DNA from: Sambucus nigra
Lineage: Eukaryota > Streptophyta > Magnoliopsida > Dipsacales > Adoxaceae
Assembly: GCA_949130495.1 (NCBI GenBank)
Contig: OX422208.1
Span: 644,326,023-644,390,022 of the forward strand
Direction: 5' to 3'
Length of the DNA stretch: 64,000 nucleotides
Shown: positions 1 through 11,739 of the stretch, piece after piece
Layout: each line of letters opens with the position of its first letter
Numbering within the stretch: position 1 is the stretch's first letter
Program-made: the position numbers and the translations under genes
Notes under the pieces: generated by a model
What the model was told of the DNA's origin: nothing
The model's database searches: none
What the model saw: the letters and a program-made list of their open reading frames with translations, nothing else

Positions 1-2227
1 TGAGTCCCCAATGAAGTGGGCAAGTGAACTCTGGAGGACAACTTATGTTTCTTCAATATTCTTAATTGTTTTGTTTTCTTGTTACTACTATTAGCATACC
101 CTACTATGCAAAGTATGTTGATTTAATTGTTTCAAGTTCTAAATATTAGCTTAAGAGCGGATACAAATGTAAAAAAATAAAGGCATGGGCAGTGAACGTA
201 GTCTCAAATGTGTGTTATATGATAGGTGGAGAATATTTGTTACTATATTTGTTACTAAATGTAGCAGTGACATCCACGAACCAAGCAGTAATATCTACAG
301 CTACTGATTGACATAATAGAGCCACTACATATCCAAATTCAGTGGATGTTATCTTAATTTTAATAGAAGAAGGAAATTGTTTGCCTATGTTGAGCATTGT
401 CATCCTCAAACAGTTGGAGGCTAATGTTATAGAACCGAAGTCTGATCGAATACATAAAAAAAAAGAAACCAATGGAAATGAAGCAGTCCACATTGACCCT
501 ATAAACCCAACTTTGAACACTCACAAACCAGTTGAGTATTCCAACACAATAAGTACAGATATGACCAATGAGAAACTACATGTTACATTGATTTATATAA
601 AACTATAATAACATAGTTCATAAGTTAATTTAGTACCGTTATTATTAATTGCAACCAGAAATTATAAACTGAATTCATACTAATCAAGCTAGACTTCATG
701 GAATTTTGGTTGGGATTTATTTCTTCATTTAAGGATTTTTTAAAACTAAGGTTAAGAAGATCAAGCTTTCATTTCTTTCTTCGTTTGTCCCTACAATAAA
801 TAAAAAGGTGGAGTATATAAGATTACCGAGAGATCTTAAATCAGGGGAAAACTGATGCAGTATTGAATTTGTCCAATGTATGCCCAGACCCACATCTAAC
901 AAAGCTTTATATGTTACGATTCGCCTCAAATCGAGCGAGGCTCCTTCATTAAGGCTTATGCCTTGCGGGCGTAGGCGGTAGGCTGAAGCAAGGCTTAGGC
1001 TCACCTCATTATACATTTCGAATAAAGTACAAAATTTTAATGAATGTGATTTGTCACATTTACGTTACAATAATTGTTTATGACCTATGATGGATTTTGT
1101 CTACTATCATCTAGTCAATGACACATAATTTTACCGAATCCTATATAAGAAAAACTATCTCAATTATTTGACTTAAGACAAGGAGGTGAATGACTATTCT
1201 AGCCCATAAAACAACATTGACAGACGTTTCTTTTTCGTTTTTGGGAACATAAGACAATCTTATATAGATCAGTTTTTCGTCAACTGGTTTCCAATTGGCC
1301 CTTAATACTATTGGATAGGGAATGCAAGAAATTTGTACTTCGTTTCATTCCCCTAATACCAGTAACATATCCTTGGAGTCCACTTCTATATTGATAGTTC
1401 ACCTATAGGACTGAGTACATCTTAAATTAGGACTCTAAGAAGAATGAATTTAATTTAGGGAAGGTCTATAATTTTATTCTAAAATTTTCAAGTAGATTAG
1501 TATGTTTATTCTTTTTCCTATCACCTTGTACACATTTCAAAATCAATACAACAACAACAATAAAACCTAATTACAACTTGATGACATGTCAAATGATTGG
1601 CATTAATGACATGAATACGTAAGTTTAGGTTAAAAAAATATAATGAAATATTTTGAAAAAATTAGGTTAAAAAATATATATTTGGCTCATATAAAAAAAA
1701 ATTACGTGTGAATATGTAAGATCTTGCATCAAAGTCATTTTAAACTTAGTGGTCCTGAAATTTCACTCACTGAGAACCTAATTGCTCCAAAAAAGCCCAC
1801 CAAATAATGAATCATCACAGTCTTTGATTCTTTTGGTTCAAAGGTTGTTTCATTCATTATGATATCAAAACATTAAATATGTATATTGCAATGACTAAAT
1901 TTTGTTTATCCAAACAATTATGTTATTCATTAGTTTATAAAGATTTAGGTATCTACTTGGTTTTACTTTATAATTTGTTATACATGCGTAGTTTGTGTTT
2001 CATATAATTCAATTGATATGATGTAATTTGTTTCCTAACTCTTTAATTTTTTTTCTTTTCCATAACAAAGAAAAAAAAGCTACAAATTAAAATTTGTAAA
2101 GCGTACGAATTTTTTTAGCTCATCTACATATTTCTTCAATTGGTTTCATAATGGCCAGTAAATTAAATAAAAAATGATAAGTAAATTCGCAATCATACAT
2201 TAATCAATTGCAATTACCTCGTAAAAA

Positions 2228-2468
2228 AAATCGAGATTCCTTCACTATGAGATTGAAAGTCCAAGCTTCTATAAGAAATATTGACAATATCCTACAAAAA
2301 TTCAAACGAAATATATTACCATCTCGAATATAAATTATACGAAACAATTTCAATATGGTATTAAGTACTTCACATACCACGTAAACAAAAGGAAAATTCC
2401 TTCACTCTCAGATTCACAATTCGAGCTTGTACCACAAATGTTGACAATATCCTACAAGATTTTAATTA
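2228..2468. repeat. Degenerate direct repeat, two copies of about 80 bp
   Basis: The stretch 2228-2305 recurs in diverged form at 2389-2468. Both copies contain ATTCCTTCACT, then a diverged centre with AGCTT, then TTGACAATATCCTACAA. The intervening 80 bp is not obviously duplicated. No coding function is visible. Confidence 0.55.
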
Positions 2469-2572
2469 ACAATTACTTACGAAAAAGTGAAATGATAACA
2501 ATTTCTTATGAACTATCAAATTACATTCCTACTACTATTAACATACTTGTAAAGAGTAAGAACATCGTATTA

Positions 2573-2826
2573 TAAGAATGACAATATACCATCAATTTAA
2601 GTACTTGTCTTATCTGTAGTACCAAAATATTGAACTTCCACCTTGGAAAAATAATAAAAAAATTTATTACCATGAGTGAAATTTCTGTAATTAGAAATTA
2701 TATAAGAATGACAATAAACCATAAATTAAGTACTTGTCATAGTGTCATCAACTATTGTAGTAGTGAACTTCCACCTTACGAAAGTAATAATTTTTTTTAT
2801 CATGAGTGAAATTTTCATAAGTAGAA
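2573..2826. repeat. Degenerate tandem duplication, about 125-bp unit
   Basis: Two adjacent units (about 2573-2692 and 2699-2826) share the same order of words: AGAATGACAATA, TTAAGTACTTGTC, GAACTTCCACCTT and ATCATGAGTGAAATT or its near variant. They differ by substitutions and small indels, so the duplication is not recent. Confidence 0.6.
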
Positions 2827-3265
2827 GAAAATCACAAAAAATAAGCACAATCTTTAGTACTGAAAAAGTTTATATCAGTATGCATAATTTTCAAATTATT
2901 AACATTTAAAACAGTAGGCATATGTGAATGTATATATAATTGTTTTAAAATTAACATTTAATTTAAAATATGTAATAAGTACACATATCTAAAAATATGA
3001 AAAAAATGAAAATGGAAAATACAAACTATGATCACAAATGAGAGACAAAATTCTTCAATGAGATATATATATAATTATAAAATTTATGTAATTGTCTTCA
3101 TCTTCAAATTAACAAATGCATACTTTGCGGACATAATAAAAAATTATAGATGGAATTAAGAGTATCGACCTTAATTTTGGCAAAAGAAATGATAGCAACG
3201 AAGCAAAGAAAAGCAAAGAAATGATGGACTTTCAATTAAATAGTTGTTTGAGCTTCCATTTGTAA

Positions 3266-3462
3266 ATATGAATTTCTAGAGTTGAAAGATGAATGTATTT
3301 TGATGGTTGATATGTGTGAATGAATATGAGAAAGATATGATGCATGAATGTGAGTGAATTGGATAATGAAATTTGAGGCAATTGAATTTGGATTTCTAGG
3401 GTTGGAAGATGAATGTATTTGGATGCTTGGTATGTGTGAATGAATATGATAAAGATGGGATG
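3266..3462. repeat. Direct repeat of about 77 bp at exactly 120-bp spacing
   Basis: 3266-3342 and 3386-3462 are close copies sharing AATTTCTAGAGTTG/GATTTCTAGGGTTG, GAAGATGAATGTATTT and GGTATGTGTGAATGAATATGA-type words. The fixed 120-bp offset indicates duplication of one unit, with the intervening sequence diverged or inserted. Confidence 0.65.
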
Positions 3463-3677
3463 AAATGAATCTAGTTATTTTGTAGGAGCCAATAAATTGG
3501 AAAAATATATGTTGACTATTATTAAGGGTATAATAGGAATTTTAAATTTAATGAGGGTAATTTAGTCTTCTAACCATTGAAGAGGAAGTTCCCTCTTTTT
3601 AAGTAGTAGAGATGAAACATATTTTACCTTTGGGGAACCATCTAAATGGTGAAATCGTATCATATTAATTTATACAT

Positions 3678-5296
3678 TATTAGAATGAGAGGTACTAATT
3701 TTAAAATTCTTATATAAATTATTTCTTTTTTATGAAATAGATGCGGAAGCGATGTGATGGTTCAACTTAAAACAAATTTAATCAAATTTTAAGTTCTTAA
3801 CAAATTAAAATTAAACCAAGTGAAATTAAATTAATCCATTAAAAATATTTTCACTTAAGCATAATTAATCCAAGTCCTAGAATTTGCCTAAGTCATATTT
3901 ATCAATATTTTCAAATTAGGCCAAACCAGTTTTAATAATAGACTTGAATTAGATAAATATTACCCACATTTAATTAGCACCAAATTAAATTAAGTGTGAC
4001 AATTAAAACCAATTTTATCATGAATTATCCTAAGCATGTGTTCTAAGTTATTATGCAAGATAAAAGTAAATCAATCACACTACGCCGCGATGTACGAGAA
4101 AAAACCCACAACGGGAAACAATCTCGGACGGCCTTAGCCTCAAATCCACTAAGTACGAAATTTACATTTACAAGGCAGATGACTTACTTCCTCAACTCGA
4201 ACCCTCTCAAGCCTTGACGCGTCTTCTTGTAACCACCTCTTCCTAGCGGATAACCACGGAACTCCACCGTGATTATGGACTCACCAATCGGACAATAGGT
4301 ACACCGTCAACCACATGTGGTGTCTTTTACCACATGAGAATGCCGCAACAAAACAAACTCTTCTTCTTTATGGGATTTAGAAGAAAACCCAAACGATCTC
4401 TACAATTTGATGTAGAGACAAACCTGGTGCCAAACTCCAAGCAAGATGTATATATATATAAACTTGGATAAACAAAACAATGGGTGAAAACTAGAGTGGT
4501 AATTGAATTTGTCTTTGAAAATTATCACTCAAAACTTGATCTTTTTCTCTTTTTGATTTTGCTCTCAAAACACTCTCTAGGAGTTAGTATGGTATGAAAA
4601 AGATTGTATTTCAAAAATGATTCCCGCACATAGTTATGCTGTGAAAAGATACTGGGGAAAGAAGTGGAGAACATGGGTAAAAACTGTCAAAAACTGTTCC
4701 CGCCTGACATCTCGTTCAAACGACTTTTTCGTTCAAACTAAATCTCGTTCGAACGAGTCTTCTAACGAAGTTCCAGTGTGAACTCGTTAGAAGTTCGTTG
4801 GAAATCTCATTCGAACAGCCATCTCATTCGAACGACATTTCGAACGAAGTTCCAGTGGCCAATATGGGAAGTCGTTGACAATCTCGTTCGAACGACAATC
4901 TCGTTCGAACGACACTTCGAACGAACTTACAGAAAGTTCCAAAATTTCATTTTTAGCCCAGGAACATTATATAATTTATATATATGCTTTAATAGAAAAC
5001 ATTTCTGAAAACAAAATGCAGCTTTAAAACCTAACACCCATTTAAACATGTTCCAAGCTCCATTATATATATATTAATGCCTTCATACCTTGGGAGAACC
5101 ACTGTTGATGACATAGAAAACGAGGCACTTAAACTCAGCATTTTGATGAAGCTTTATACACTTGGCCGCTACGTCTTCAATACACATGTCATAAGCTTGA
5201 AGGATGATCAATATACTCTATCCTATGACTCAAACATTTTTGTTCGAAATTGAGCCAAAACTACAAATGACTCAATTGAAAATTTGTGTCCTTACA
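3678..5296 (-). repeat. E1 3' LTR
   Basis: 1,619 bp. Read on the minus strand it begins TGTAAGGACACA right after the polypurine tract. Its other end has decayed from CA (plus strand TATTAGAATG where the sister copy has TGTTGGAACG). It aligns end to end with 9153-10804. It holds a TA-repeat TATA region near 4448-4460 and, upstream of that in the transcription sense, a cluster of CG-containing palindromes. Confidence 0.9.
4712..4925 (-). promoter_or_regulatory. E1 3' LTR U3 palindrome cluster
   Basis: The 12-bp palindrome TCGTTCGAACGA occurs perfectly at 4745-4756, 4884-4895 and 4901-4912, with several one- or two-base variants at 4712, near 4806 and 4823, and half sites (CGAACGAA, CTAACGAAG). 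In the element's sense it lies about 250-470 bp upstream of the TA-rich TATA region, which suggests a protein-binding enhancer array. The binding factor is unknown. Confidence 0.6.
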
Positions 5297-5312
5297 AATC
5301 TCCCCCTTTGGC
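5297..5312 (-). other. E1 polypurine tract
   Basis: Plus strand AATCTCCCCCTTTGGC directly follows the LTR end. On the minus strand this is an AAAGGGGGAGATT tract immediately before the 3' LTR, the expected position of the plus-strand DNA primer. Confidence 0.8.
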
Positions 5313-7156
5313 TATTCCGAGACAAAAACTAAACAAAAATCCTAAAGGGTCGTCAAGCTCTACTAGACTAATAAAAAATTTGACCCAAAATAAAAATACA
5401 ATGCTTGACTCAAACAACCCAAAGGATCACAATCTTTGCCGATGAACGTTGCCACTTATAATATAATTCCTACACACTTAAGCAAACACATTACACGTAT
5501 GGGAATATCAAAATATTTAATGCAAGTAAAGTAAGTACTACCCTTAAATTAATTATCTCCCTTTATCAACAGTGATCATCTTAGAAAGCCGTCTCCCCCT
5601 AAGATAAATCTCTAAATCTCCCCCAAACTAAGATACGATTATAATAGGTTTAGATACCATTTCTCCCCATTTTTGTTCAGGAATAGACAAAGGTTAAATA
5701 ATAAAGCATGTAAAAGCGCAACTAATCCAACAAATAATAACGGATACCAATTAGGATGCAAGAAAATTATACCAATAAGATACATAAAGTATTAAGCATA
5801 TGATATCAACGAAGAATGCAACAAGATAGATACCAATTATGAATTAGAGTATAGATGGACTAGAAAGCAAGGCAAAGACCAAACAAAAACATATCAAATA
5901 TATGTATACATAATCTATACCAAAAAGACTGAAGTACACACATATAGATATAAACACACAAATGACACAAAATAAGATAAGCTTTTCACACTAGTGAGGC
6001 AAAAATGTGTCATATGGAAACGGAAGTGTTGGGGTGTGAACAAGTAACGATTAAATTTAGACCCAATCACTTAAAACATGTTCACGGATTTCTCAATTGA
6101 TTGCAAACTTCGTCACATTTGAATATAACCTCGTGTGACAATAAAGATTGAACTCAATGAACAAACACACACAATGCATACAAGCTTAGAGTTTTGATGA
6201 TTCTACAAACCAAATAGAGTCATGACAATAAAGACCACTAGGATAAACGGACATTGTGCAAACCGTTGATATACCATCCAAACTCCCTCAATAAGCATAT
6301 ATATTTTCGAATGAATATATCAATCAAACATAGGCCTTGACAATTATTTTCCTTTTTAATGTCATTTTTTCTGTTTTTAGACCTTTGGACCACGTATTTC
6401 TTTTAGGTCCATTTCAAACGGTGGCTTACAATCGCAAAGGACAATGAATCCTTTCGGATCCCTTCCCTATGCACATTTATTTATCATTTTTTATTATTTC
6501 TCACAAATCTCACGTTCAACGAATTTTGAGATGCACTAGTCCTTCTAGGTCATAAATATGTAGATGATTAGATTGGTAGGAGAACACCTCACAAAGCTCA
6601 AGTATAACATGTGACATTAAAATTTTAAAAGAGCTCGTGCATGTGTGAATAGAGGCATATAAAAATAGAATCCATTTAATCAATACAAAATCCAACTACT
6701 CCATAAAATATATGGTAAAGAACATTTTAAGGATTGACAATCTAAACCAAAAGTTATAGCCACATGGGAGCGTTAAAGGAGGTATTTAAACACAAGTATA
6801 TGCCACTTAAAGTGTGTCAAACCAAAATACACACAAAACAAAATCTTTTTGAGTTTTTGAACTTTTTAACCAAAAAAAAAATTTACTCAAAAGCCAAACA
6901 AAAATTCATTTGTATTTTTCATTAAGCCTGAATAAATAACAAGGTAAAAACACAAATGAAAAAAAAAATCTTTTTGTATTTTTCATTTAATGCAAACAAA
7001 AGAAATATAATACAAAAGATAAACCAAAAAATCATAATTCTAGCATGTGACTAAACATGGAGCATAGACTAGAAAATGATTTAAACAAGCATACATTTAG
7101 CATGATAATATAACATGAAGCACAAAAGCTAAAGTATGCAAATAAAACTAACACAT
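5313..7156 (-). other. E1 non-coding internal region
   Basis: About 1.8 kb between gag and the 3' LTR in which I see no coding sequence. It is A-rich with poly(A/T) runs. It fills the place where an autonomous copia element carries integrase, RT and RNase H. E2 has a non-coding block of similar size in the same place, so this layout is a property of the family rather than a private deletion. Confidence 0.6.
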
Positions 7157-9096
7157 TCAATCTTTAGATTTAATAAGAGAGGAAGCATTTGAAATTAAAT
7201 GAGAATCAAACGTCCTATTTTGCAAGGCAACCAAGTCGGATTTCCTAACCCAAATTAATGAAGACTGACTATCTTGGGGTGTAGAAGTTTTAACTACCTT
7301 GGTTGCTTTACATTGGGATTTTCTAGGAATTCGTTTAAGATCAAAATAAAATTTCCTAAGATGACCTTTTCGAACATAATGTGTACAAGTAAAATTACGT
7401 CGAAATTTGGTACCTAAGGAATGATCTCTAAAGGCTTTCCTAGTAAATTCTCCTAAAACGTTGGTTTTGGCTTTTTGAGTAGATTCATTACAAGTATCGA
7501 AGCCTAAACCACAAGTGTCATTTTTAATTTGGACCGTTCCTAATATTTTATCTATTTTTTCCGAACGACACTCCAAATTAAATTTGACATTACTATAGTC
7601 TTTTAATTTATTTTTTAATTACAGGATGTTAGACTCTAATAAAACATTTCTCTCTTCGAACTCGAGAAGCTCCTTTTTCAAGGATTCTATTAAACTTCTA
7701 CGGCTATCTCTCTCACCTTCTACATACTCAAGCTTCTCTCGAAGAGTCCTCTCACGTGTCCTAAGGTCTTCTACCAACATACTATCATCAATGACCTTGA
7801 CACACTCTTTTAAACTAGCTTCTAACTTTAAATTAGCTCTTCTTAATTTAATTGATTCTTCATATAATTCTTGAAAAGCATTTTGAAGTTCACTCACATT
7901 AACCTCTTCTTTAGTTTCACTCTCTCTTTATTCTTCACTCTCACTACCATCAAAAATAGGGGATTCATAAACTTTGACCAAGGAAGTGTCATGTGTTAAA
8001 GTTTCATCAATCGACGAGTTCTCACTATCACTCACATGACTAGCCATAAAAGTCACAAAGTTGGGCTTAGTGGGGGAATCGGGTCCCTCTTCCTTATCAC
8101 TATCACCAAGGGTCGCATTATATGAAATGGGTCGCTTAACCTCTCTCCTTAGTTTAGTGGGGCACTCATAAGCCTTATGGCCATAACCTTCACAACCAAA
8201 AAACTTATTTGATTCGTCCCTATTTAAATTTCCGTTAAGGATTTAGGGATCCTTTCGGCTTTTTCATACTTAGAAGTTGCAAATTTCTTAAAATCATTTT
8301 TAAATTTATCTTTGTTAAATTTAAGAAATTTTCTAAATTTTCAAGCAAACAAGGCCATGTCCTCCGAGTCACTATCACTCTCGCTCTCTACTACTTGTTT
8401 GACCTCTTTTCGGGCTTTTAAAGCAACGCCCTTTTCTATTTTCTTTTCAGTTTTAGAGGGAAGCATGTCTAGTTCATAGGTTTGTAAATCACCTACGAGC
8501 TCTTCTAATTTCATAGAGGCTAAAGTTGGTAAAGAATTTAAAACGGTCACTTTTGGAATAAATCTATCGAGTAGGGACCTTAAAATTTTCTTTACTACTC
8601 AGTTGTCGGGTATTTTCTCTCCCAAGTTAAAAGATGAATTAACAATATCGGAAAGTCTAGCATAAAATTCATCAAAAGTTTCCTTATCGTTCATTTTGAT
8701 GGTTTCAAATTGAGTGGTGAGGTTTTGGAGTTTCGAAGCTTTAACGACACTTATACCCTCACTAGTGAGTTGCAAAATATTTCATGCTTCTTTAGCGGTC
8801 TCACATGTCATAATACGTCAGAATTTATCCGGTGTGACTGCGCTAATCAAGGCATTTAAACCACGGGAATTAAAATTTGAAAGTTTAAACTCATTCTCAG
8901 TCCATCTATCGGCCGATTTGGGAACACGTTCATTTTCAACTAAATGAGTTGGTGGAGACCACCCGTTAACTACCGATAACCAAACCCTCTCATCGATAGA
9001 TTTAAGTGTCGATTTCATTCGCGCTTTCCAGTACGCGTAATTAGAACCATCGAAAATAGGAAATTCTAAAAATGGAGAAATTTCTATTTTAGCCAA
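7157..9096 (-). pseudogene. gag: E1 gag (UBN2-type copia capsid), lightly broken
   Basis: The start at 9096 lies 57 bp inside the primer site. The N-terminus has FPIFDGSNYAYWKARMKS followed by LKSIDERVW, the signature of plant copia gag-polypeptides (UBN2/DUF4219). The UBN2 core continues through 8820-8550 with interruptions (SKLQNLTTQFETIKM, FNLGEKIP, LRSLLDRFIPKV). An acidic serine stretch (ESESDSDSEDMALFA) ends at 8341. A knuckle near 8160-8200 reads CEGYGHKAYEC and has lost its first cysteine. A coiled-coil segment (7619-7897) rich in leucine and glutamate follows, then a second Cys/His segment (CTHYVRKGHLRKFYF, 7157-7576). Scattered stops split the frame. The product would form the capsid-like particle and package RNA. 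No pol follows. Confidence 0.82.
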
Positions 9097-9138
9097 AAAT
9101 AGTTAAAAGATCTTTAACGAAGCAAATTATCGTTTTTG

Positions 9139-9150
9139 CCTCTGATATCA
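9139..9150 (-). other. E1 primer binding site, tRNA-iMet type
   Basis: On the minus strand TGATATCAGAGGC begins two or three bases after the LTR end. It is one mismatch plus an extra G from TGGTATCAGAGC, the initiator-tRNA-Met complement typical of copia elements. It fixes the orientation and shows that 9153-10804 is the 5' LTR. Confidence 0.8.
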
Positions 9151-9152
9151 CT

Positions 9153-10804
9153 TGTTGGAACGAGAGGCCCCAATTTTAAAATTCTTATATAAATTATTTC
9201 CTTTTTATGAAATAGATGCGGAAGCGATGTGATGGTTCAACTTAAAACAAATTTAACCAAATTTTAAGTTATTAACAAATTAAAATTAAACCAAGTGAAA
9301 TTAAATTAATCCATTAAAAATATTTTCACTTAAGCATAATTAATCCAAGTCCTAGAATTTGCCTAAGTCATATTTATCAATATTTTCAAATTAGGTCAAA
9401 CCAGTTTTAATAATAGACTTGAATTAAATAAACATTACCCACATTTAATTAGCACCAAATTAAATTAAGTGTGACAATTAAAACAAAATTTATCTTGAAT
9501 TATCCTAAGCATGCATTCTAAGTTATTATGCAAGATAAAAATAAATCAATCACACTACGCCGCGATGTACGAGGAAAAACTCACAACGGGAAACAACCTC
9601 GGACGGTCCTAGACTCAAATCCACTAAGTACGGAATTTACATTTACAAGACAGATAACTTACTTCCTCAACTCGAACCCTCTCAAGACTTGACGCGTCTT
9701 CTTGTAACCACCTCTTCCTAGCAGATAACCATGGAGCTCCACCGTGATCTTGAACTCACCAATCGAACAATAGGTACACCGTCAACCACACGTGGTGTCT
9801 TTTACCACATGATAATGCCGCAGCAAAACAAACTATTCTTCTTTATGGGGTTTAGAAGAAAACCCAAATGATCTCTTAAATTTGATGTAGAGACAAACCC
9901 GGTGCCAAACTCCAAGCAAGATGTATATATATATATATATATATGAACTTGGATAAACAAAATAATGGGTGAAAACTAGAGTGGTAATTGAATTTGTCTT
10001 TGAAAATCATCACTCAAAACTTGATATTTTTCTCTTTTTGATTTTGCTGTCAAAACACTATCTAGGAGTTAGTATGGTATGAAAAAGATTGTATTTCAAA
10101 AATGATTCCCACACATAGTTATGCTGTGAAAAGATAGTGGGGAAAGAAGTGGAGAACATGGGTAAAAACTGTAAAAAATTGTTCTCGCCTGACATCTCGT
10201 TTGAACGACTTTTTCGTTTGAACGAAATCTCATTCGAACGAGTCTTCTAACGAAGTTCCAGTGTGAACTCGTTAGAAGCTCGTTGGAAATCTCGTTCGAA
10301 CAGCCATCTCGTTCGAACGACATTTCGAACGAAGTTCGAGTGGCCAATATGGGAAGTCGTTGGCAATCTCGTTCGAACGACTTGTGGTTCGAACGACAAT
10401 CTCGTTCGAACGACACTTCGAACGAACTTACAGAAAGTTCCAAAATTTCATTTTTAGCCCAGAAACATTATATAATTTATATATATGTTTTAATAGAAAA
10501 CATTTCTGAAAACAAAACGCAGCTTTAAAACCTAACACCCATTTAAACATGTTCCAAGCTCCATTATATATATATAGTAATGCATTCATACCTTGGGAGC
10601 ATGGAACCACTGTTGATGACATAGGAAACGAGGCACTTAAACTCAACATTTTGATGAAGCTTTATACACTTGGCCGCTACGTCTTCAATACACACGTCAT
10701 AGGCTTGAAGGATGATCAATATACTCTATCCTATGACTCAAATATTTTTGTCCGAAATTGAGCCAAAACTACAAATGACACAATTGGAAATTTGTGTCCT
10801 TAGA
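9153..10804 (-). repeat. E1 5' LTR
   Basis: 1,652 bp, read from 10804 down to 9153. It keeps a good CA end (plus strand TGTTGGAACGAG). The outer end is CTTAGA where the sister LTR has CTTACA. A (TA)n tract at about 9920-9945 is the probable TATA region. It is slightly longer than the 3' LTR because of small indels, including the TA run and an extra palindrome-like unit near 10385. Confidence 0.9.
10190..10430 (-). promoter_or_regulatory. E1 5' LTR U3 palindrome cluster
   Basis: Perfect TCGTTCGAACGA copies at 10309-10320, 10369-10380 and 10402-10413, plus variants at 10232, 10292 and 10385. Compared with the 3' LTR the set differs by at least one extra unit (GGTTCGAACGAC near 10386), so copy number varies between LTRs of the same insertion. 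Confidence 0.6.
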
Positions 10805-10809
10805 TACAT

Positions 10810-11737
10810 CAAAACACAAACCAAAATCAAATCGTTCGATTTTTTAGTTTTTTTGGTATTTTCGAGTTTTTTTGGTTTCGGTAATTTCGATTTTTTCCCG
10901 GTAAATATCAAAGTTTCAAATCGGTTTTGCATTCGGTAAATCTGGTTTACAATAAATTAAGAATGTCAATACTTAGTTTTTACAATAAACTAATTTCAAC
11001 CATATAGAATAGATGTTTAACTTATTCAAAAATTATATAAAAAAAAAATTACCTCCTTACGGCTTAGTCTCTCTCTTAGAAGACTCAGATGCTCCTGTAT
11101 TTGCTTAGATCTTGGAACTTAGAAGGAAGTTGAATGACCCGCTGCTCTGCTCCTGCTCAGATGCGGTTGGGAAATTTGGGGTGCAGGTGGCTGAGATGTC
11201 GATGGAGAAGAGGAGATGGAGGAGATGAAGAGGAGGAGAAGAGGAGCAGAGCTGCTCGGAGCCAGAGGGAGCTCCTATTGCTGCTGGATTTGTGCGACGG
11301 AGAGAGGAGAGGAAATAGATCATGGGGGAGAAAGGAAACGTGCATGAGGAAGAGAGAGAGAGACGTTTAGGTTAAAAATTATAAAATCATGTGTGTGTAT
11401 TGTATATCAGATAGCGTGTGTAGAAATTAGAATAAGATTTATTTGTATTTGTGCCCCACATAAACATAACACAAAGGTCCAAAAAATTCCGAAAAACCTG
11501 GGTGGGTGGTATTGATATAGTAATATGCCGTAAGTTTTGTACGGTAATTCGGTAATTTTGGTACGTTAAATCGGTTTTTTATATCTAAAAATTAAAACCA
11601 ACAAATTTTTTTACGGTATTTCCAATTTCGGTAAAATTAGTTTTTGGTATTTCATAATATGAAACTAAAACAATTAATGTCGGATCAAAACGGTACGATA
11701 CGGTAAAAACCCGTACCGGTAGCACCCCTAGTACCGG
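10810..11737. mobile_element. Possible non-autonomous hAT-like fragment
   Basis: The right end, read on the minus strand, starts TAGGGGTGCTACCGGTACGG, resembling the (C/T)AGGGGTG...CGGT ends of plant hAT elements. Both flanks are packed with TTCGGTAATTTCG/CGGTATTT-like words in opposite orientations (10835-10945 and 11525-11660), like hAT subterminal repeats. The centre (11100-11370) is GA-rich and non-coding. The left terminus is missing or cut near the E1 insertion site, and no 8-bp target duplication can be shown. Tentative. Confidence 0.35.
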
Positions 11738-11739
11738 GT

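Larger units (their letters stand above)
1..3672. other. Non-coding AT-rich spacer, no gene recognised
   Basis: I see no recognisable coding sequence here. The open frames are short, rich in low-complexity residues and without family motifs. The sequence is AT-rich with several local duplications (listed separately). A short G+C-richer patch near 905-1010, with repeated AGGCTTA/GCCTTG-like words, stands out from its surroundings but I cannot assign it. The right edge (3673-3677) is the TACAT target duplication of the next element. Confidence 0.6.
3678..10804 (-). mobile_element. E1: complete gag-only copia-type LTR element (TR-GAG)
   Basis: A 7.1-kb element bounded by two long direct repeats (3678-5296 and 9153-10804) and a perfect 5-bp target duplication, TACAT at 3673-3677 and 10805-10809. 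A polypurine tract abuts the low-coordinate LTR and a tRNA-iMet-like primer site abuts the high-coordinate LTR, so the element runs on the minus strand. The only coding potential is a UBN2-type copia gag. No protease, integrase, RT or RNase H is visible. This matches published TR-GAG elements (terminal repeats plus gag), which are thought to use polymerase from an autonomous copia relative. The LTRs are still easily aligned along their whole length, so it is younger than E2. Confidence 0.88.

Noticed and set aside
729..1016. 95-residue minus-strand open frame
   Set aside because: No recognisable family pattern, no promoter or splice context, and it overlaps the odd G+C-richer island. Likely chance.
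3560..3620. Possible Helitron 3' end (short hairpin GAGGAAGTTCCCTC before a T-rich stretch)
   Set aside because: No CTRR terminus and no matching 5' end starting with TC could be shown.
4712..4925. CRISPR-like or riboswitch-like interpretation of the palindrome array
   Set aside because: Spacing is irregular, the units are self-complementary and sit in U3 of a plant LTR. A protein-binding array fits better.
7626..7874. Plus-strand serine/leucine-rich frame
   Set aside because: Shadow of the coiled-coil part of E1 gag on the minus strand.
11134..11370. 78-residue plus-strand and two minus-strand open frames in GA/CT-rich DNA
   Set aside because: Composition is driven by GGAGGAGAAGAGG-type simple sequence. 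Three overlapping frames on both strands are all open for that reason, and no motif is seen.
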